From contig CAJNDS010001116.1 in the NCBI GenBank assembly GCA_905221605.1, positions 1-33,992 on the forward strand: DNA of 33,992 nt. Reading direction: 5' to 3'. Positions within the stretch are counted from its first letter, which is position 1. Every line of letters begins with the position of its first letter. The translations under genes and the position numbers were made by a program. The notes beneath the pieces are model-generated. The model searched no databases and was not told where the DNA came from. It worked only from the letters and a program-made list of their open reading frames with translations. The DNA comes from Symbiodinium natans (lineage: Eukaryota > Sar > Dinophyceae > Suessiales > Symbiodiniaceae). Positions 1-11,399 of the stretch are shown one piece after another.

Positions 1-1826
1 TTTCCAAACTTTATGCGTGCGGCCCTCTCGAAAACCAACACATACTTGCCCAACTCCTGCGAACTTCGCGGAACACAAAGCTGCAAAACATAGAGGTGTC
101 GGGCCGTGGGGCCTGGGGATCTCTGGCTCAGGCTGCGGGACTCTGGATGTGGGAGACATACCTGCGTTGGCTTTGTCGAGTGAAACTAGGAATCTTCGTG
201 CGAAAGTGTAGAAAACCCATCTTTTCATTCGTTGTGCGTGTTGGGGCCAAACACTTGTGGGGCTTTTGTCAGCTTGTGCAGCTCCACATCTCCGGGCTTT
301 CTTCTGCTCGCTGTGCTATGTTCTCTGCAGCCTCAGACGTAAGTTCTGTGATCTCAACGATTCTCCCATTGCCATTGTGCATTGCATGTACTGCACGACG
401 TGATGCTCTCCTTGACAGCTTCTTCTCCTTCGTCCCGGTTGCAAAGGCTCGGGGGTTTGGGACAGCAAACAAACCGAAGATGCTCTCGCAGCAGTTCTGA
501 TGTGGGACGGGGTGGCCGATGGAATCATCCCAAACCGTACGGTGGGTGTCGGCTGTTAAGCCCAGCAAAAGCCTCAAAGCCTTCTTGCTTCATCAAGCCA
601 CCCCCCCGCCCCAACTGCCGGTGCCCAACGACAGAGGACCAACAACACAGGAAGCGGATTTGCGACGAGACGGGGACGGGCCTCCACCCTGGGAGGCGCG
701 CTGCGCCGGCTGCGCCGGGGAAGGAGTTGGGCTCGGTGCGGTGACGGCGGTGACGCCTCTGAAGTTGCTTCGGGGGGCATGAACAAGGGAACTTGTCTTG
801 TCCGCTTCAGGCAGATTCCAGGAGAGAGTGGTTCAAGGTGGCAGTAGAACTTGCTGCAGGGTTTCGGAGCTTCATCCAGTGCTACATGGACCCTGCAATG
901 CACGCGTCTCATAAGCAAAGCTTGCACTCTTTGCGGATGCTGCCTTGTTGCCTTCGAAGGGCATCCGAGCTGGCCCGCTCCAACCTTCGAGCAGAACTCG
1001 GCCGTATCCTACACTTGTAGCAAAGGGCTCAGGGTATATGGGTCATGTACGGGGGGGTTAGAATAGTGGAGGAGATTAAAGGCATTCTGGGAGTCTTGGA
1101 GGGCTTTATGGCCTCCGAGCACTGCCTTGCCGACTCTTTCTACTCGCCCCGATGAGTTCTTATTCCCATCAACTTGACAAGCCGCCGCTCACCCGCAGAT
1201 GCTCTTGCACTTTGCACTTTCTGTGGCCGAGGCGCTCCATTCTGGATTCCATGGGCCGATTTGGATCTGGAACAGGGAGGCCCTCCGGGAAGAGAGCCTG
1301 AACTTCTGAGGTTCGAACACTTTGATGACACGTGGAAATGACGGTTGGCGATGCCACTGCCGAGATTGGGGTTTCCGAAATTAGGGGTGCCTTGTTGGGG
1401 TCCTGATTGTAAGGGAAACCAACTTTTTGGTGGAAAATATTTGGGCTCCCTTGGTATCGTGAACCCCCATATGATGACAAAGGGATCTGAGTGAAACCCA
1501 AAGGTAGTCGCTCGGCCCTGGCCGAGCTGCAAGGATCTGGCGAGCCACGTAGCTTGGCTCCTGGAAACATCTCCAACCAATCGCCACATCCCTTCTCAGG
1601 GCAACAAAATTGCCAAGACAGCACGCTTCAAGCTCAACATGTACAACTTGTTTGTCTACATTCTTGCGTATACTTGTGTATAGAACCTACATGTGTATAC
1701 CTTTGGGAGGAACGGGCTTTCGACCCTTGGTCTCATCGGCATATTGTACCTCGCGCGGTCCTGCTCGCAAGTGAGAGGCCCATCTCCCTGCAAGCTCTCG
1801 GGTTTCGGTAAGGGGATGAAGAAGGG
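1..1826. other. spacer, no gene supported
   Basis: No reading frame here has a recognisable domain. The longest frames are about 100-150 codons on both strands and overlap one another, as chance frames do in GC-rich DNA. A minus-strand frame at 269-577 has fairly ordinary protein composition and could be part of an exon of an unrelated gene, but no splice partners or family resemblance were found. A C-rich stretch lies near 600-612. From about 1650 the sequence leads into the minisatellite. Confidence 0.5.
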
Positions 1827-4128
1827 CCCAGGAAGTGACAGAAAGGCCTGGACTTGTTTGCCCCGCCCCCCAAGATGGGCCCAAGAAGGGACAGAAAGGC
1901 CTGGACTTGTTTGCCCCGCCCCCCAAGATGGGCCCAAGAAGCGACAGAAAGGCCTGGACTTGTTTGCCCCGCCCCCCAAGATGGGCCCAAGAAGGGACAG
2001 AAAGGCCTGGACTTGTTTGCCCCGCCCCCCCAAGATGGTCCCAAGAAGTGACAGAAAGGCCTGGACTTGTTTGCCCCGCCCCCCCAAGATGGTCCCAAGA
2101 CGTGACAGAAAGGCCTGGACTTGTTTGCCCCGCCCCCCAAGATGGTCCCAAGACGTGACAGAAAGGCCTGGACTTGTTTGCCCCGCCCCCCAAGATGGGC
2201 CAAGAAGTGACAGCAAGGCCTGGACTTGTTTGCCCCGCCCCCCCAAGATGGGCCCAAGAAGGGACAGAAAGGCTGTACCTTGTTTGCCCCCCCCGCCCCC
2301 CCAAGAGGCCCAAGAGTGACAGAAAGGCCTGGGGCCTTGTTTGGCCCCCGCCCCCCCAAGATGTTCACCCAAGACGGTCAGAAAAGGCCTGGACTTGGTT
2401 TGCCCAACCGCCCCCCCAAGATGGTCCCAAGACTGTGACAGAAAGGCTGGCACTTGTTTGCCCCGCACCCCAAGATGGTCCCAAGAAGTGCAGAAAGGGC
2501 CCCTGGACCTTTGTGTGCCCCGCCCCCCCAAATGGGCCAAGAAGTGACAGAACGGTTTTGCCCCCGCCCCCAGATGGTCCCAGAATGAACAGAAAGGCCT
2601 GGGCTTGTTTTTTGCCCCTCCCCCCAAGATGGGGCCCGAAGTGGACCGAAATGCCTGACTTGTTTGCCCCCCCGCCCCCCAAGATGGGGCCCCAGACGGG
2701 GACGAAAGGCTGGAACCTTGTTTTGCCCCCCGCCCCTCAAGATGGGCCCAAGAAGTGAGAGAATGGCCTGGACTTGTTTGCCCCGCCCCCCAAGATGGTC
2801 CCAAGAAGTGAGAGAATGGCCTGGACTTGTTTGCCCCGCCCCCCAGATGGGACCAAGAAGTGAGAGAATGGCTTGGACTTGTTTGCCACTTGTTTGCCCC
2901 GCCCCCCGAGATGGGCCCAAGAAGTGAGAGAATGGCCTGGACTTGTTTGCCCCGCCCCCAAGATGGGCCCAAGAAGTGAGAGAATGGCCTGGACTTGTTT
3001 GCCCCGCCCTTCAAGATGGGCCCAAGAAGTGAGAGAATGGCCTGGACTTGTTTGCCCCGCCCCCCAAGATGGGTCCAAGAAGTGAGAGAATGGCCTGGAC
3101 TTGTTTGCCCCGCCCCCCCAAGATGGGCCCAAGAAATTGACAGAAGGCCTGGGACTTGTTTGCCGCCGCCCCCCAAGATGGTCCCAAGAAGACAGACCGG
3201 CCTGGACTTTGTTTTGCCCCCTTGCCCCGCCCCCCAAGATGGGCCCAAGAAGTGACAGAAAGGCTTGGACTTGTTTGCCCCGCCCCCCAAGATGGGCCCA
3301 AGACGTGACAGAAAGGCCTGGGCTTGTTTGCCCCGCCCCCCAAGATGGGCCCAAGAAGTGACAGAAAGGCTTGGACTTGTTGGCCCATGGGCCCAAGAAG
3401 TGACAGAAAGGCCTGGACTTGTTTGCCCCGCCCCCCAAGATGGGCCCAAGAAGTGACAGAAAGGCCTGGACTTGTTTGCCCTGCCCCCCAAGATGGGCCC
3501 AAGAAGTGACAGAAAGGCCTGGACTTGTTTGCCCCGCCCTCCAAGATGGTCCCAAGAAGTGACAGAACGGCCTGGACTTGTTTGCCCCGCCCCCCAAGAT
3601 GGGCCCAAGAAGTGACAGAAAGGCCTGGACTTGTTTGCCCCGCCCCCCAAGATGGTCCCAAGAAGTGACAGAAAGGCCTGGACTTGTTTGCCCCGCCCCC
3701 CAAGATGGGCCCAAGACGTGACAGAAAGGCCTGGGCTTGTTTGCCCCGCCCCCCAAGATGGGCCCAAGAAGTGACAGCAAGGCCTGGACTTGTTTGCCCC
3801 GCCCCCCAAGATGGGCCCAAGAAGTGACAGAAAGGCCTGGACTTGTTTGCCCCGCCCCCCAAGATGGTCCCAAGAAGTGACAGAAAGGCCTGGACTTGCT
3901 TGCCCTGCCCCCCAAGATGGGCCCAAGAAGTGACAGAAAGGCCTGGACTTGTTTGCCCCGCCCTTCAAGATGGGCCCAAGAAGTGACAGAAAGGCTTGGA
4001 CTTGTTTGCCCCGCCCCCCAAGATGGGCCCAAGACGTGACAGAAAGGCCTGGGCTTGTTTGCCCCGCCCCCCCAAGATGGGCCCAAGAAGTGACAGCAAG
4101 GCCTGGACTTGTTTGCCCCGCCCCCCAA

Positions 4129-4481
4129 GATGGGGCCAAGAAGTGAGAGAATGGCCTGGACTTGTTTGCCCCGCCCCCCAAGATGGGCCCAAGAAGGGAG
4201 AGAATGGCCTGGACTTGTTGCCCCGCCCCCCAAGATGGGGCCAAGAAGTGAGAGAATGGCCTGGACTTGTTTGCCCCGCCCCCCAAGATGGGCCCAGGAA
4301 GTGAGAGAATTGCCTGGACTTGTTTGCCCCGCCCCCCAAATATGGGCCCAAGAAGTGAGAGAATGGCCTGGACTTGTTTGCCCCCCAAGATGGGCCCAAG
4401 AAGTGAGAGAATGGCCTGGACTTGTTTGCCCCGCCCCCCAAGATGGGCCCAAGAAGTGAGAGAATGGCCTGGACTTGTTTG
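4129..4481. repeat. higher-order duplicated block in minisatellite, left copy
   Basis: This run of about 6.5 units carries a private series of variants: a GGGGCC unit, a GGGAGAG unit, a shortened CTTGTTGCCCC, a CCCAGGAAG with GAATTGCC, a CAAATATGGG and a truncated TTTGCCCCCCAAG. The same series, in the same order, recurs 1722 bp to the right with only two base differences noticed, so the array grew by copying multi-unit blocks and not only single units. Confidence 0.85.
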
Positions 4482-5850
4482 CCCCGCCCCCAAGATGGGC
4501 CAAGAAGTGAGAGAATGGCCTGGGCTTGTTTGCCCGCCCCCCAAGATGGGCCCAATAAGTGAGAGAATGGCTTGGACTTGTTTGCCCCGGCCCCCAAGAT
4601 GGGCCCAAGAAGTGAGAGAATGGCCTGGACTTGTTTGCCCCGCCCCCCAAGATGGGCCCAAGAAGTGAGAGAATGGCCTGGACTTGTTTGCCCCGCCCCC
4701 AAGATGGGCCCAAGAAGTGAGAGAATGGCCTGGACTTGTTTGCCCCGCCCCCCAAGATGGGCCCAAGAAGTGAGAGAATGGCCTGGACTTGTTTGCCCTG
4801 CCCCCCAAGATGGGCCCAAGAAGAAGAAGTGAGAGAATGGCCTGGACTTGTTTGCCGCCCCCCCAAGATGGGCACAAGAAGTGAGAGAATGGCCTGGACT
4901 TGTTTGCCCCGCCCTCAAGATGGGCCCAAGAAGTGAGAGAATGGCCTGGACTTGTTTGCCCCGCTCCCCAAGATGGGGCCAAGAAGTGAGAGAATGGCCT
5001 GGACCAAGATGGGCAGTGAAAGAATGGCCTACTTGTTTGCCCCGCCCCCCAAGATGGGCCCAAGAAGTGAGAGAATGGCCTGGACTTGTTTGCCCCGCCC
5101 CCCCAAGATGGCCCAAGAAGTGAGAATGGCCTGGACTTGTTTGCCCCGCCCCCCAAGATGGGCCCAAGAAATGAGTGCCCCGCCCCCCAAGATGGGCCCA
5201 AGAAGTGAGAGAATGGCCTGGACTTGTTTGCCCCGATGAGAGAATGCCCAAGACGGGCCCAAGAAGTGAGAGAATGGCCTGGACTTGTTTGCCCCGCCCC
5301 CCAAGATGGGCCCAAGAATGAGAGAATGGCCTGGACTTGTTTGCCCCGCCCCCCAAGATGGGCCCAAGAAGTGAGAGAATGGCCTGGACTTGTTTGCCCC
5401 GCCCCCAAGATGGGCCCAAGAAGTGAGAGAATGGCCTGGACTTGTTTGCCCCGCCCCCAAGATGGGCCCAAGAAGTGAGAGAATGGCCTGGACTTGTTTG
5501 CCCCTGGACTTGTTTGCCCCGCCCCCAAGATGGGCCCAAGAAGTGAGAGAATGGCCTGGACTTGTTTGCCCCGCCCCCCAAGATGGGCCCAAGAAGTGAA
5601 AGAATGGACTTGTTTGCGCCGCCCCCCAAGATGGGCCCAAGAAGTGAGAGAATGGCCTGGACTTGTTTGCCCCGCCCCCCAAAATATGGGCCCAAGAAGT
5701 GAGAGAATGGCTTGGACTTGTTTGCCCTGCCCCCCAAGATGGGCCCAAGAAGAAGTAGTGAGAGAATGGCCTGGACTTGTTTGCCCTGCCCCCCCAAGAT
5801 GGGCCCAAGAAGTGAGAGAATGGCCTGGACTTGTTTGCCCCGCCCCCCAA

Positions 5851-6203
5851 GATGGGGCCAAGAAGTGAGAGAATGGCCTGGACTTGTTTGCCCCGCCCCC
5901 CAAGATGGGCCGAAGAAGGGAGAGAATGGCCTGGACTTGTTGCCCCGCCCCCCAAGATGGGGCCAAGAAGTGAGAGAATGGCCTGGACTTGTTTGCCCCG
6001 CCCCCCAAGATGGGCCCAGGAAGTGAGAGAATTGCCTGGACTTGTTTGCCCCGCCCCCCAAATATGGGCCCAAGAAGTGAGAGAATAGCCTGGACTTGTT
6101 TGCCCCCCAAGATGGGCCCAAGAAGTGAGAGAATGGCCTGGACTTGTTTGCCCCGCCCCCCAAGATGGGCCCAAGAAGTGAGAGAATGGCCTGGACTTGT
6201 TTG
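5851..6203. repeat. higher-order duplicated block in minisatellite, right copy
   Basis: This is the second copy of the variant series described for the block at 4129-4481. The differences I noticed are GGGCCGAAG in place of GGGCCCAAG, and GAATAGCC in place of GAATGGCC. Identity ends where the left copy continues with the normal CCCCGCCCCC and this copy has a shortened C-run. Confidence 0.85.
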
Positions 6204-7548
6204 CCCCCCCCAAGATGGGCCCAAGAAGTGAGAGAATGGCCTGGACTTGTTTGCCCCGCCCCCCAAGATGGGCCCAAGAAGTGAGAGAATGGCCTGGACC
6301 AAGATGGGCCCAAGAAGTGAAGAATGGCCTGGACTTGTTTGCCCCGCCCCCCAAGATGGGCCTGAGAGAATGGCCTGGACTTGTTTGCCCCGCCCCCCAA
6401 GATGGCCCAAGAAGTGAGAGAATGGCCTGGACTTGTTTGCCCCGCCCCCCAAGGTGGGCCCAAGAAGTGAGAGAATTCCTGGACTTGTTTGCCCCCGCCC
6501 CCCAAGATGGGCCCAAGAAGAGAGAGAATGGCCTGGACTTGTTTGCCCCCCCCAAGATGGCCCAAGAAGCGAGAGAATGGCCTGGACTTGTTTGCCCGGC
6601 CCCCCAAGATGGGCCCAAGAAGTGAGAGAATGGCCTGGACTTGTTTGCCCCGCCCCCCAAGATGAGCCCAAGAAGTGAGAGAATGGCCTGGACTTGTTTG
6701 CCCCGCCCCCCAAGGTGGGCCCAAGAAGTGAGAGAATGGCCTGGACTTGTTTGCCCTCGCCCCCCAAGATGGGGCCAAGAAGAGAGAGAATGGCCTGGAC
6801 TTGTTTGCCCCGAACCCCAAGATGGGCCCAAGAAGTGAGAGAATCGCCTGGACTTGTTTGCCCCGCCCCGCAAGATGGGCCCAAGAAGTGAGAGAATGGC
6901 TTGGACTTGTTTGCCCCGCCCCCCCAAGATGGGCCCAAGAAGTGAGAGAATGGCCTGGACTTGTTTGCCCCGCCCCCCAAGATGGGCCCAAGAAGTGAGA
7001 GAATGGCCTGGACTTGTTTGCCCCGAGAAGTGAGAGAATGGCCTTTGTTTGCCCCGCCCCCAAGATGGGCCCAAGAAGTGAGAGAATGGCCTGGACTTGT
7101 TTGCCCCGCCCCCCAAGATGGGCCCAAGAAGTGAGAGAATGGCCTGGACTTGTTTGCCCCGGCCCCCAAGCTGGGCCCAAGAAGTGAGAGAATGGCCTGG
7201 ACTTGTTTGTTGCGTTCCTCAAGATGGGCCCAAGAAGTGAGAGAATGGCCTGGACTTGTTTGCCCCGCCCCCCAAGATGGGCCCAGGAAGTGAGAGAATG
7301 GCCTGAACTTGTTTGCGCCGCCCCCCAAGATGGCCCCAAGAAATGAGAGAATGGCCTGGACTTGTTTGCCCCGCCCCCCAAGATGGGCCCAAGAAGTGAG
7401 AAAATGGCCTGGACTTGTTTGCCCCGCCCCCCAAGATGGGCCCAAGAAGTGAGAGAATGGCCTGGACTTGTTTGCGCCGCCCCCCAAGATGGGCCTAAGA
7501 AGTGAGAGAATGGCCTGGACTTGTTTGCCCCGCCCCCCAAGATGGGCC

Positions 7549-7549
7549 C

Positions 7550-7579
<30 letters not shown>
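7549..7579. repeat. (AAG)n expansion inside a minisatellite unit
   Basis: The AAGAAG that every 53-bp unit carries before GTGAGAG is expanded here to a run of about nine AAG triplets. Smaller expansions sit near 4819-4829 (AAGAAGAAG), 5747-5759 (AAGAAGTAGTG) and 7678-7690 (AAGTAGTG). All are in multiples of three and fall at the same place in the unit, which fits replication slippage within the AAGAAG seed. Confidence 0.85.
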
Positions 7580-7580
<1 letters not shown>

Positions 7581-8867
7581 GAGAGAATGGCCTGGACTTG
7601 TTTGCCGCCCCCCAAGATGGGCCCAAGAAGTGAGAGAATGGCCTGGACTTTTTTGCCCCGCCCCCCCAAGATGGGCCCAAGAAGTAGTGAGAGAATGGCC
7701 TGGACTTGTTTGCCCCGGCCTCAAGATGGGCCCAAGAAGTGAGAGAATGGTCTGGACTTGTTTGTCCCGCCCCCCAAGATGGGGCCAAGAAGTGAGAGAA
7801 TGGCCTGGACCAAGATGGGCCCAAGAAGTGAAAGAATGGCCTGGACTTGTTTACCCCGCCCCCCAAGATGGGCCCAAGAAGTGAGAGAATGGCCTGGACT
7901 TGTTTGCCCCGCCCCCCAAGATGGGCCCAAGAAGTGAGAATGGCCTGGACTTGTTTGCCCCGCCCCCCAAGATGGGCCCAAGAAGTGAGGGAATGGCCTG
8001 GACTTGTTTGCCCCGCCCCCCAAGATGTTGCCCCGCCCCCCAAGATGGGCCCAAGAAGTGAGAGAATGGCCTGGGCTTGTTGCCCCACCCCCCAAGATGG
8101 GCCCAAGAAGTGAGAGAATGGCCTCGACTTGTTTGCCCCGCCCCCCAAGATGGGCCCAAGAAGTGAGAGAATGGCCTGGCTTAGAGGTGCGTCTGGGCGG
8201 ATCTTGGAGGGGCGTGTTTGGCTTAGAGGTGCGTCTTGCAGGGGTGTGGTTGCAGACTCGGGCCATAGAACCTTTTCGCAGAGCAAGCAGACCTGAGGCC
8301 TGTTTTTGCTTTGCCCCATAGTAGGGCTGTTTAGGGCGATAAGCTTGTTGTTTTAGGCCTGTTTTTGCTTTAGGGCCTTTTTTTGCTTTTCCCCATAGTA
8401 GGGCTGTTTAGGGCGATAAGCTTGTTGTTTTAGGCCTGTTTTTGCTTCACCTCTAAGCCATAGGGCGATAAACTTGTTGTTTTTGGGCCTGTTTTTGCTT
8501 TAAGCATCTCAGTTTACTTAAACCACCCTCTTTTAGGCTCTTGTGAGGAAGCCAAAACAACAAGTTTATCGCCCTAAATTGAGATGTTCTACAACCACAC
8601 CCCTGCAAGATGCACCTCTCACCCCTCCATGACCCGCCCAGACGCACCTCTACAAAAAGAGAGTGTTTTGGCGCGAGCTATTTCGACTATAGGGAAAAGC
8701 AAAAACAGGCCTCTAAAATCCTGCTTCCTCAATTGAGATGAAACAGGCCCAAAAACAACAAGTTTATCGCCCTAAACAGCCCGACTATGGGGAAAAGCAA
8801 AAACAGGCCTCAATAATGTGCAAAACACACGCAAGAACTTGTTGTTTCTAGGCCTGTTTTTGCTTTA

Positions 8868-9067
8868 GAGGTGCGTCTTGGAGGGAAGTGTTTGGCTTGG
8901 AGAGCGGCGTGTTTGGCTTAGATGGGGGGTGTTTGGCTTAGAGGTGCGTCTTGGAGGGAAGTGTTTGGCTTGGAGAGCGGCGTGTTTGGCTTAGATGGGG
9001 GGTGTTTGGCTTAGAGGTGCGTCTTGGAGGGAAGTGTTTGGCTTGCAGAGCGGCGTGTTTGGCTTCG
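8868..9067. repeat. 73-bp tandem repeat, about 2.7 copies
   Basis: Units start at 8868, 8941 and 9014, each beginning GAGGTGCGTCTTGGAGGGAA. The first two appear identical over 73 bp, and the third is partial with single-base changes. It is a local tandem amplification of the GTTTGGCTTAGAGGTGCG module. Confidence 0.9.
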
Positions 9068-9208
9068 AGGTGCGTCTGGGCGGGTCTTGGAGGGTCGTAT
9101 TTGGCTTAGAGGTGCGTCTTGCAGGGGTGTGGTTGGGCGGTGCCATAAGCAAATGGAATGGGCAGGCGTTTAAAATCCTGCTTCCTCACAAGAGCCTCAA
9201 AAAGGGTG

Positions 9209-9323
9209 GTTTAATTAAATTGAGATGTTTAAAGCAAAAACAGGCCTAGAAACAACAAGTTCTTGCGTGTGTTTTGCACATTATTGAGGCCTGTTTTTGC
9301 TTTTCCCCATAGTCGGGCTGTTT
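9209..9323 (+). repeat. left arm of a perfect 115-bp inverted repeat
   Basis: Base-by-base comparison shows this stretch to be the exact reverse complement of 9671-9785, with a spacer of 347 bases. It contains TTAATTAAATTGAGATG, a GTTCTTGCGTGTG segment and CCCCATAGTCGGGCTG. The last 93 bases (9231-9323) are also the exact reverse complement of 8774-8866, so three copies of the core are present in alternating orientation. Confidence 0.92.
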
Positions 9324-9643
9324 GGGCCATAGAACCTTTTCGCAGAGCAAGCAGACCTGAGGCCTGTTTTTGCTTTCCCCATAGTAGGGCTGTTTAGGGC
9401 ATCTTTTTGCTTTTCCCCATAGTAGGGCTGTTTAGGGCGATAAGCTTGTTGTTTTAGGGCCTTTTTTTGCTTTTCCCCATAGTAGGGCCGTTTAGGGCGA
9501 TAAGCTTGTTGTTTTAGGCCTGTTTTTGCTTTAAGCATCTCAGTTTACTTAAGGGCGATAAGCTTGTTGTTTTAGGCCTGTTTTTGCTTTAAGCATCTCA
9601 GTTTACTTAAACCACCCTCTTTTAGGCTCTTGTGAGGAAGCAG
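9324..9643. repeat. about 320-bp direct repeat, copy a
   Basis: It runs from GGGCCATAGAACC through three CCCCATAGTAGGGC words and two GCGATAAGCTTGTTG words to CTTGTGAGGAAGCAG. The same order of words, with small indels, recurs at 10957-11276. Internally it holds a tandem of about 75 bp (TTTAGGGCGATAAGC to TTCCCCATAGTAG), also seen near 8327-8440. Confidence 0.85.
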
Positions 9644-9670
9644 AGCCCATTAATGTGCAAAACACACGCA

Positions 9671-9785
9671 AAACAGCCCGACTATGGGGAAAAGCAAAAA
9701 CAGGCCTCAATAATGTGCAAAACACACGCAAGAACTTGTTGTTTCTAGGCCTGTTTTTGCTTTAAACATCTCAATTTAATTAAAC
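9671..9785 (-). repeat. right arm of the perfect 115-bp inverted repeat
   Basis: Exact reverse complement of 9209-9323. The same 93-base core lies at 8774-8866 in this orientation. The 5' edge is preceded by a short direct repeat of AACACACGCAA, which also occurs inside the arm, so the exact element end is uncertain. Confidence 0.92.
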
Positions 9786-10622
9786 AGCCCTACTATGGGG
9801 AAAAGCAAAAACAGGCCTGAATCGAATCTGGGAGGCCTGTTTTTGTTTTTCCCCATAGTAGGGCTGTTTAGGGCAGGCCAAGCAAAAACAGGCCTCAATT
9901 AGTGTGTGAAACGTGTCCTGTGTTCTAAACCAGACCCATGGGACACTAAAGCAAATCCTGCTTATTCACAAGAGCCATAGCAGGGCTGTAAGGTCCCAGG
10001 TCTGCTTGCGCTGCGACAAGGTTCTATGGCCCGGGCAGGCCTGGTTTTGCTTTTCCCCATAGTAGGGCTGTAGGGTCCCAGGTCTGCTTGCTCTGCGAAA
10101 AGGTTCTATGGCCCGAATCTGAGGCCTGCTTTTGCTTTTCCCCAGGGTGGTAGGGCTGTTGAGGGCAGGCCTGTTTTTGCTTTTCCCCATAGTAGGGCTG
10201 TAAGGTCCCAGGTCTGCTTGCTCTGCGAAAAGGTTCTATGGCCCGAATCTGGGTTTCAAGTTAAGGCGTGGTTTCTAAAAGCCTTTTGTGTCTCGGAAGG
10301 ACGAAAGACCACTAGCAAGTGCCCCAGGACGATGAAAGGGGATTCAGAGGGTTTCCGTAAGGGTTCCTTGGAATTCGTTTTGGGGTATTATTGTACTATT
10401 CTCCCACCGCGCTTTCCAAGGAACGCCCTTCCTACTATGCAGTCTGGGGCAGGGAGCCAAACACGCCCCGCCCAGACGCACCTCTAAGCCAAACACGCCG
10501 CTCTGCAAGCCAGGGGTGTAGGCCGGTTTTTGCTTTTTCCCCATAGTAGGGCTGTTTGGAGCGTGCCCATTCCATTTGCTTATGGGACCGCCCGGCCACA
10601 CCCCTTCTAAGCCAAACACGCC

Positions 10623-10950
10623 CCTCCAAGACCCGTCCAGACGCACCTCTAAGCCAAACACGCCGCTTTGCAAGCCAGGGGGTGTAGGCCTGTTTTTGCT
10701 TTTTCCCCATAGTAGGGCTGTTTAGGGCAGGCCTGTTTTTGCTTTTCCCCATAGTAGGGCTGCAAGGTCCAAGGTCTGCTTGCTCTGCGAAAAGGTTCTG
10801 CCCCTGCCATTTTGCTTATGGCACCGCCCAACCACACCCCTGCAAGACGCACCTCTAAGCCAAACACGCCCCTCCAAGACCCGCCCAGACGCACCTCCAA
10901 GCCAAACACGCCGCTGCAAGCCAGGGGGTGTAGGCCTGTTTTTGCTTTTC
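10623..10950 (-). repeat. left arm of a long imperfect inverted repeat
   Basis: The reverse complement of this stretch matches 11400-11724 almost base for base, including private variants such as CTGGACGGGTC and CTTGCAAAGCGG that other copies of the module lack. The main break in pairing is a deletion of about ten bases in the right arm after CAGGGGTGT. Weaker pairing continues outward to about 10440 and about 12070. The loop between the arms is about 450 bases. Confidence 0.88.
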
Positions 10951-10956
10951 AGACTC

Positions 10957-11276
10957 GGGCCATAGAACCTTTTCGCAGAGCAAGCAAACCTGAGGCCTGT
11001 TTTTGCTTTTCCCCATAGTAGGGCTGTTTAGGGCCTTTTTTTGCTTTTCCCCATAGTAGGGCTGTTTAGGGCGATAAGCTTGTTGTTTTAGGGCCTTTTT
11101 TGCTTTTCCCCATAGTAGGGCTGTTTAGGGCGATAAGCTTGTTGTTTTAGGCCTGTTTTTGCTTTAAGCATCTCAGTTTACTTAAGGGCGATAAGCTTGT
11201 TGTTTTAGGCCTGTTTTTGCTTTAAGCATCTCAGTTTACTTAAACCACCCTCTTTTAGGCTCTTGTGAGGAAGCAG
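10957..11276. repeat. about 320-bp direct repeat, copy b
   Basis: Second copy of the stretch at 9324-9643, in the same orientation. It lies in the centre between the two long inverted arms at 10623-10950 and 11400-11724, forming most of their spacer. Confidence 0.85.
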
Positions 11277-11399
11277 TGAGGCTCTTGCGAATAAGCAGGA
11301 TTTGCTTTAGAACCTTTTCGCAGAGCAAGCAGACCTGGGACCTTGCCGCCCTACTATGGGGATGGCTCAGAGGCATGCCCGAAACAGCCCTATTATGGG

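Larger units (their letters stand above)
1827..8175. repeat. 53-bp minisatellite array, about 120 units
   Basis: A 53-bp unit is repeated head to tail with few interruptions. On the plus strand the unit contains CAAGATGGGCCCAAGAAGTG, then a variable AGAGAATGG or ACAGAAAGG core, then CCTGGACTTGTTTG and a CCCCGCCCCCC block. Because 53 is not a multiple of three, the reading frame steps through all three phases, and three units make a 53-codon super-period. The minus strand of the consensus has no stop in any phase, so very long frames (up to about 2000 codons) appear by composition alone; I do not regard them as genes. Two unit types alternate in blocks: the ACAGAAAGG type at about 1835-2740 and 3131-4128, and the AGAGAATGG type at about 2750-3130 and 4129-8175. 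Units at about 2280-2740 are degenerate, with many single-base indels. The right edge is sharp, passing directly into the next repeat zone. Confidence 0.95.

Noticed and set aside
269-577. Minus-strand frame of 102 codons in the left spacer as an exon
   Set aside because: Its composition is plausible, but there is no family match, no conserved partner exon, and overlapping frames of similar length occur on both strands.
1656-7724. Minus-strand open frame of over 2000 codons across the minisatellite, and the similar frames of 700 and 1200 codons
   Set aside because: The frame exists because the 53-bp unit lacks stops in all minus phases. The peptide is only the three-phase translation of the repeat, has no domain, and shifts phase freely at indels.
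1827-8175. CRISPR array
   Set aside because: The units are contiguous, with no unique spacers between repeats, and the surrounding DNA looks eukaryotic with no cas genes.
8320-11160. TTTAGGG words in the mosaic zone as telomere-type repeats
   Set aside because: They occur singly inside a longer repeated word (GCTGTTTAGGGCGATAAG) and never in tandem.
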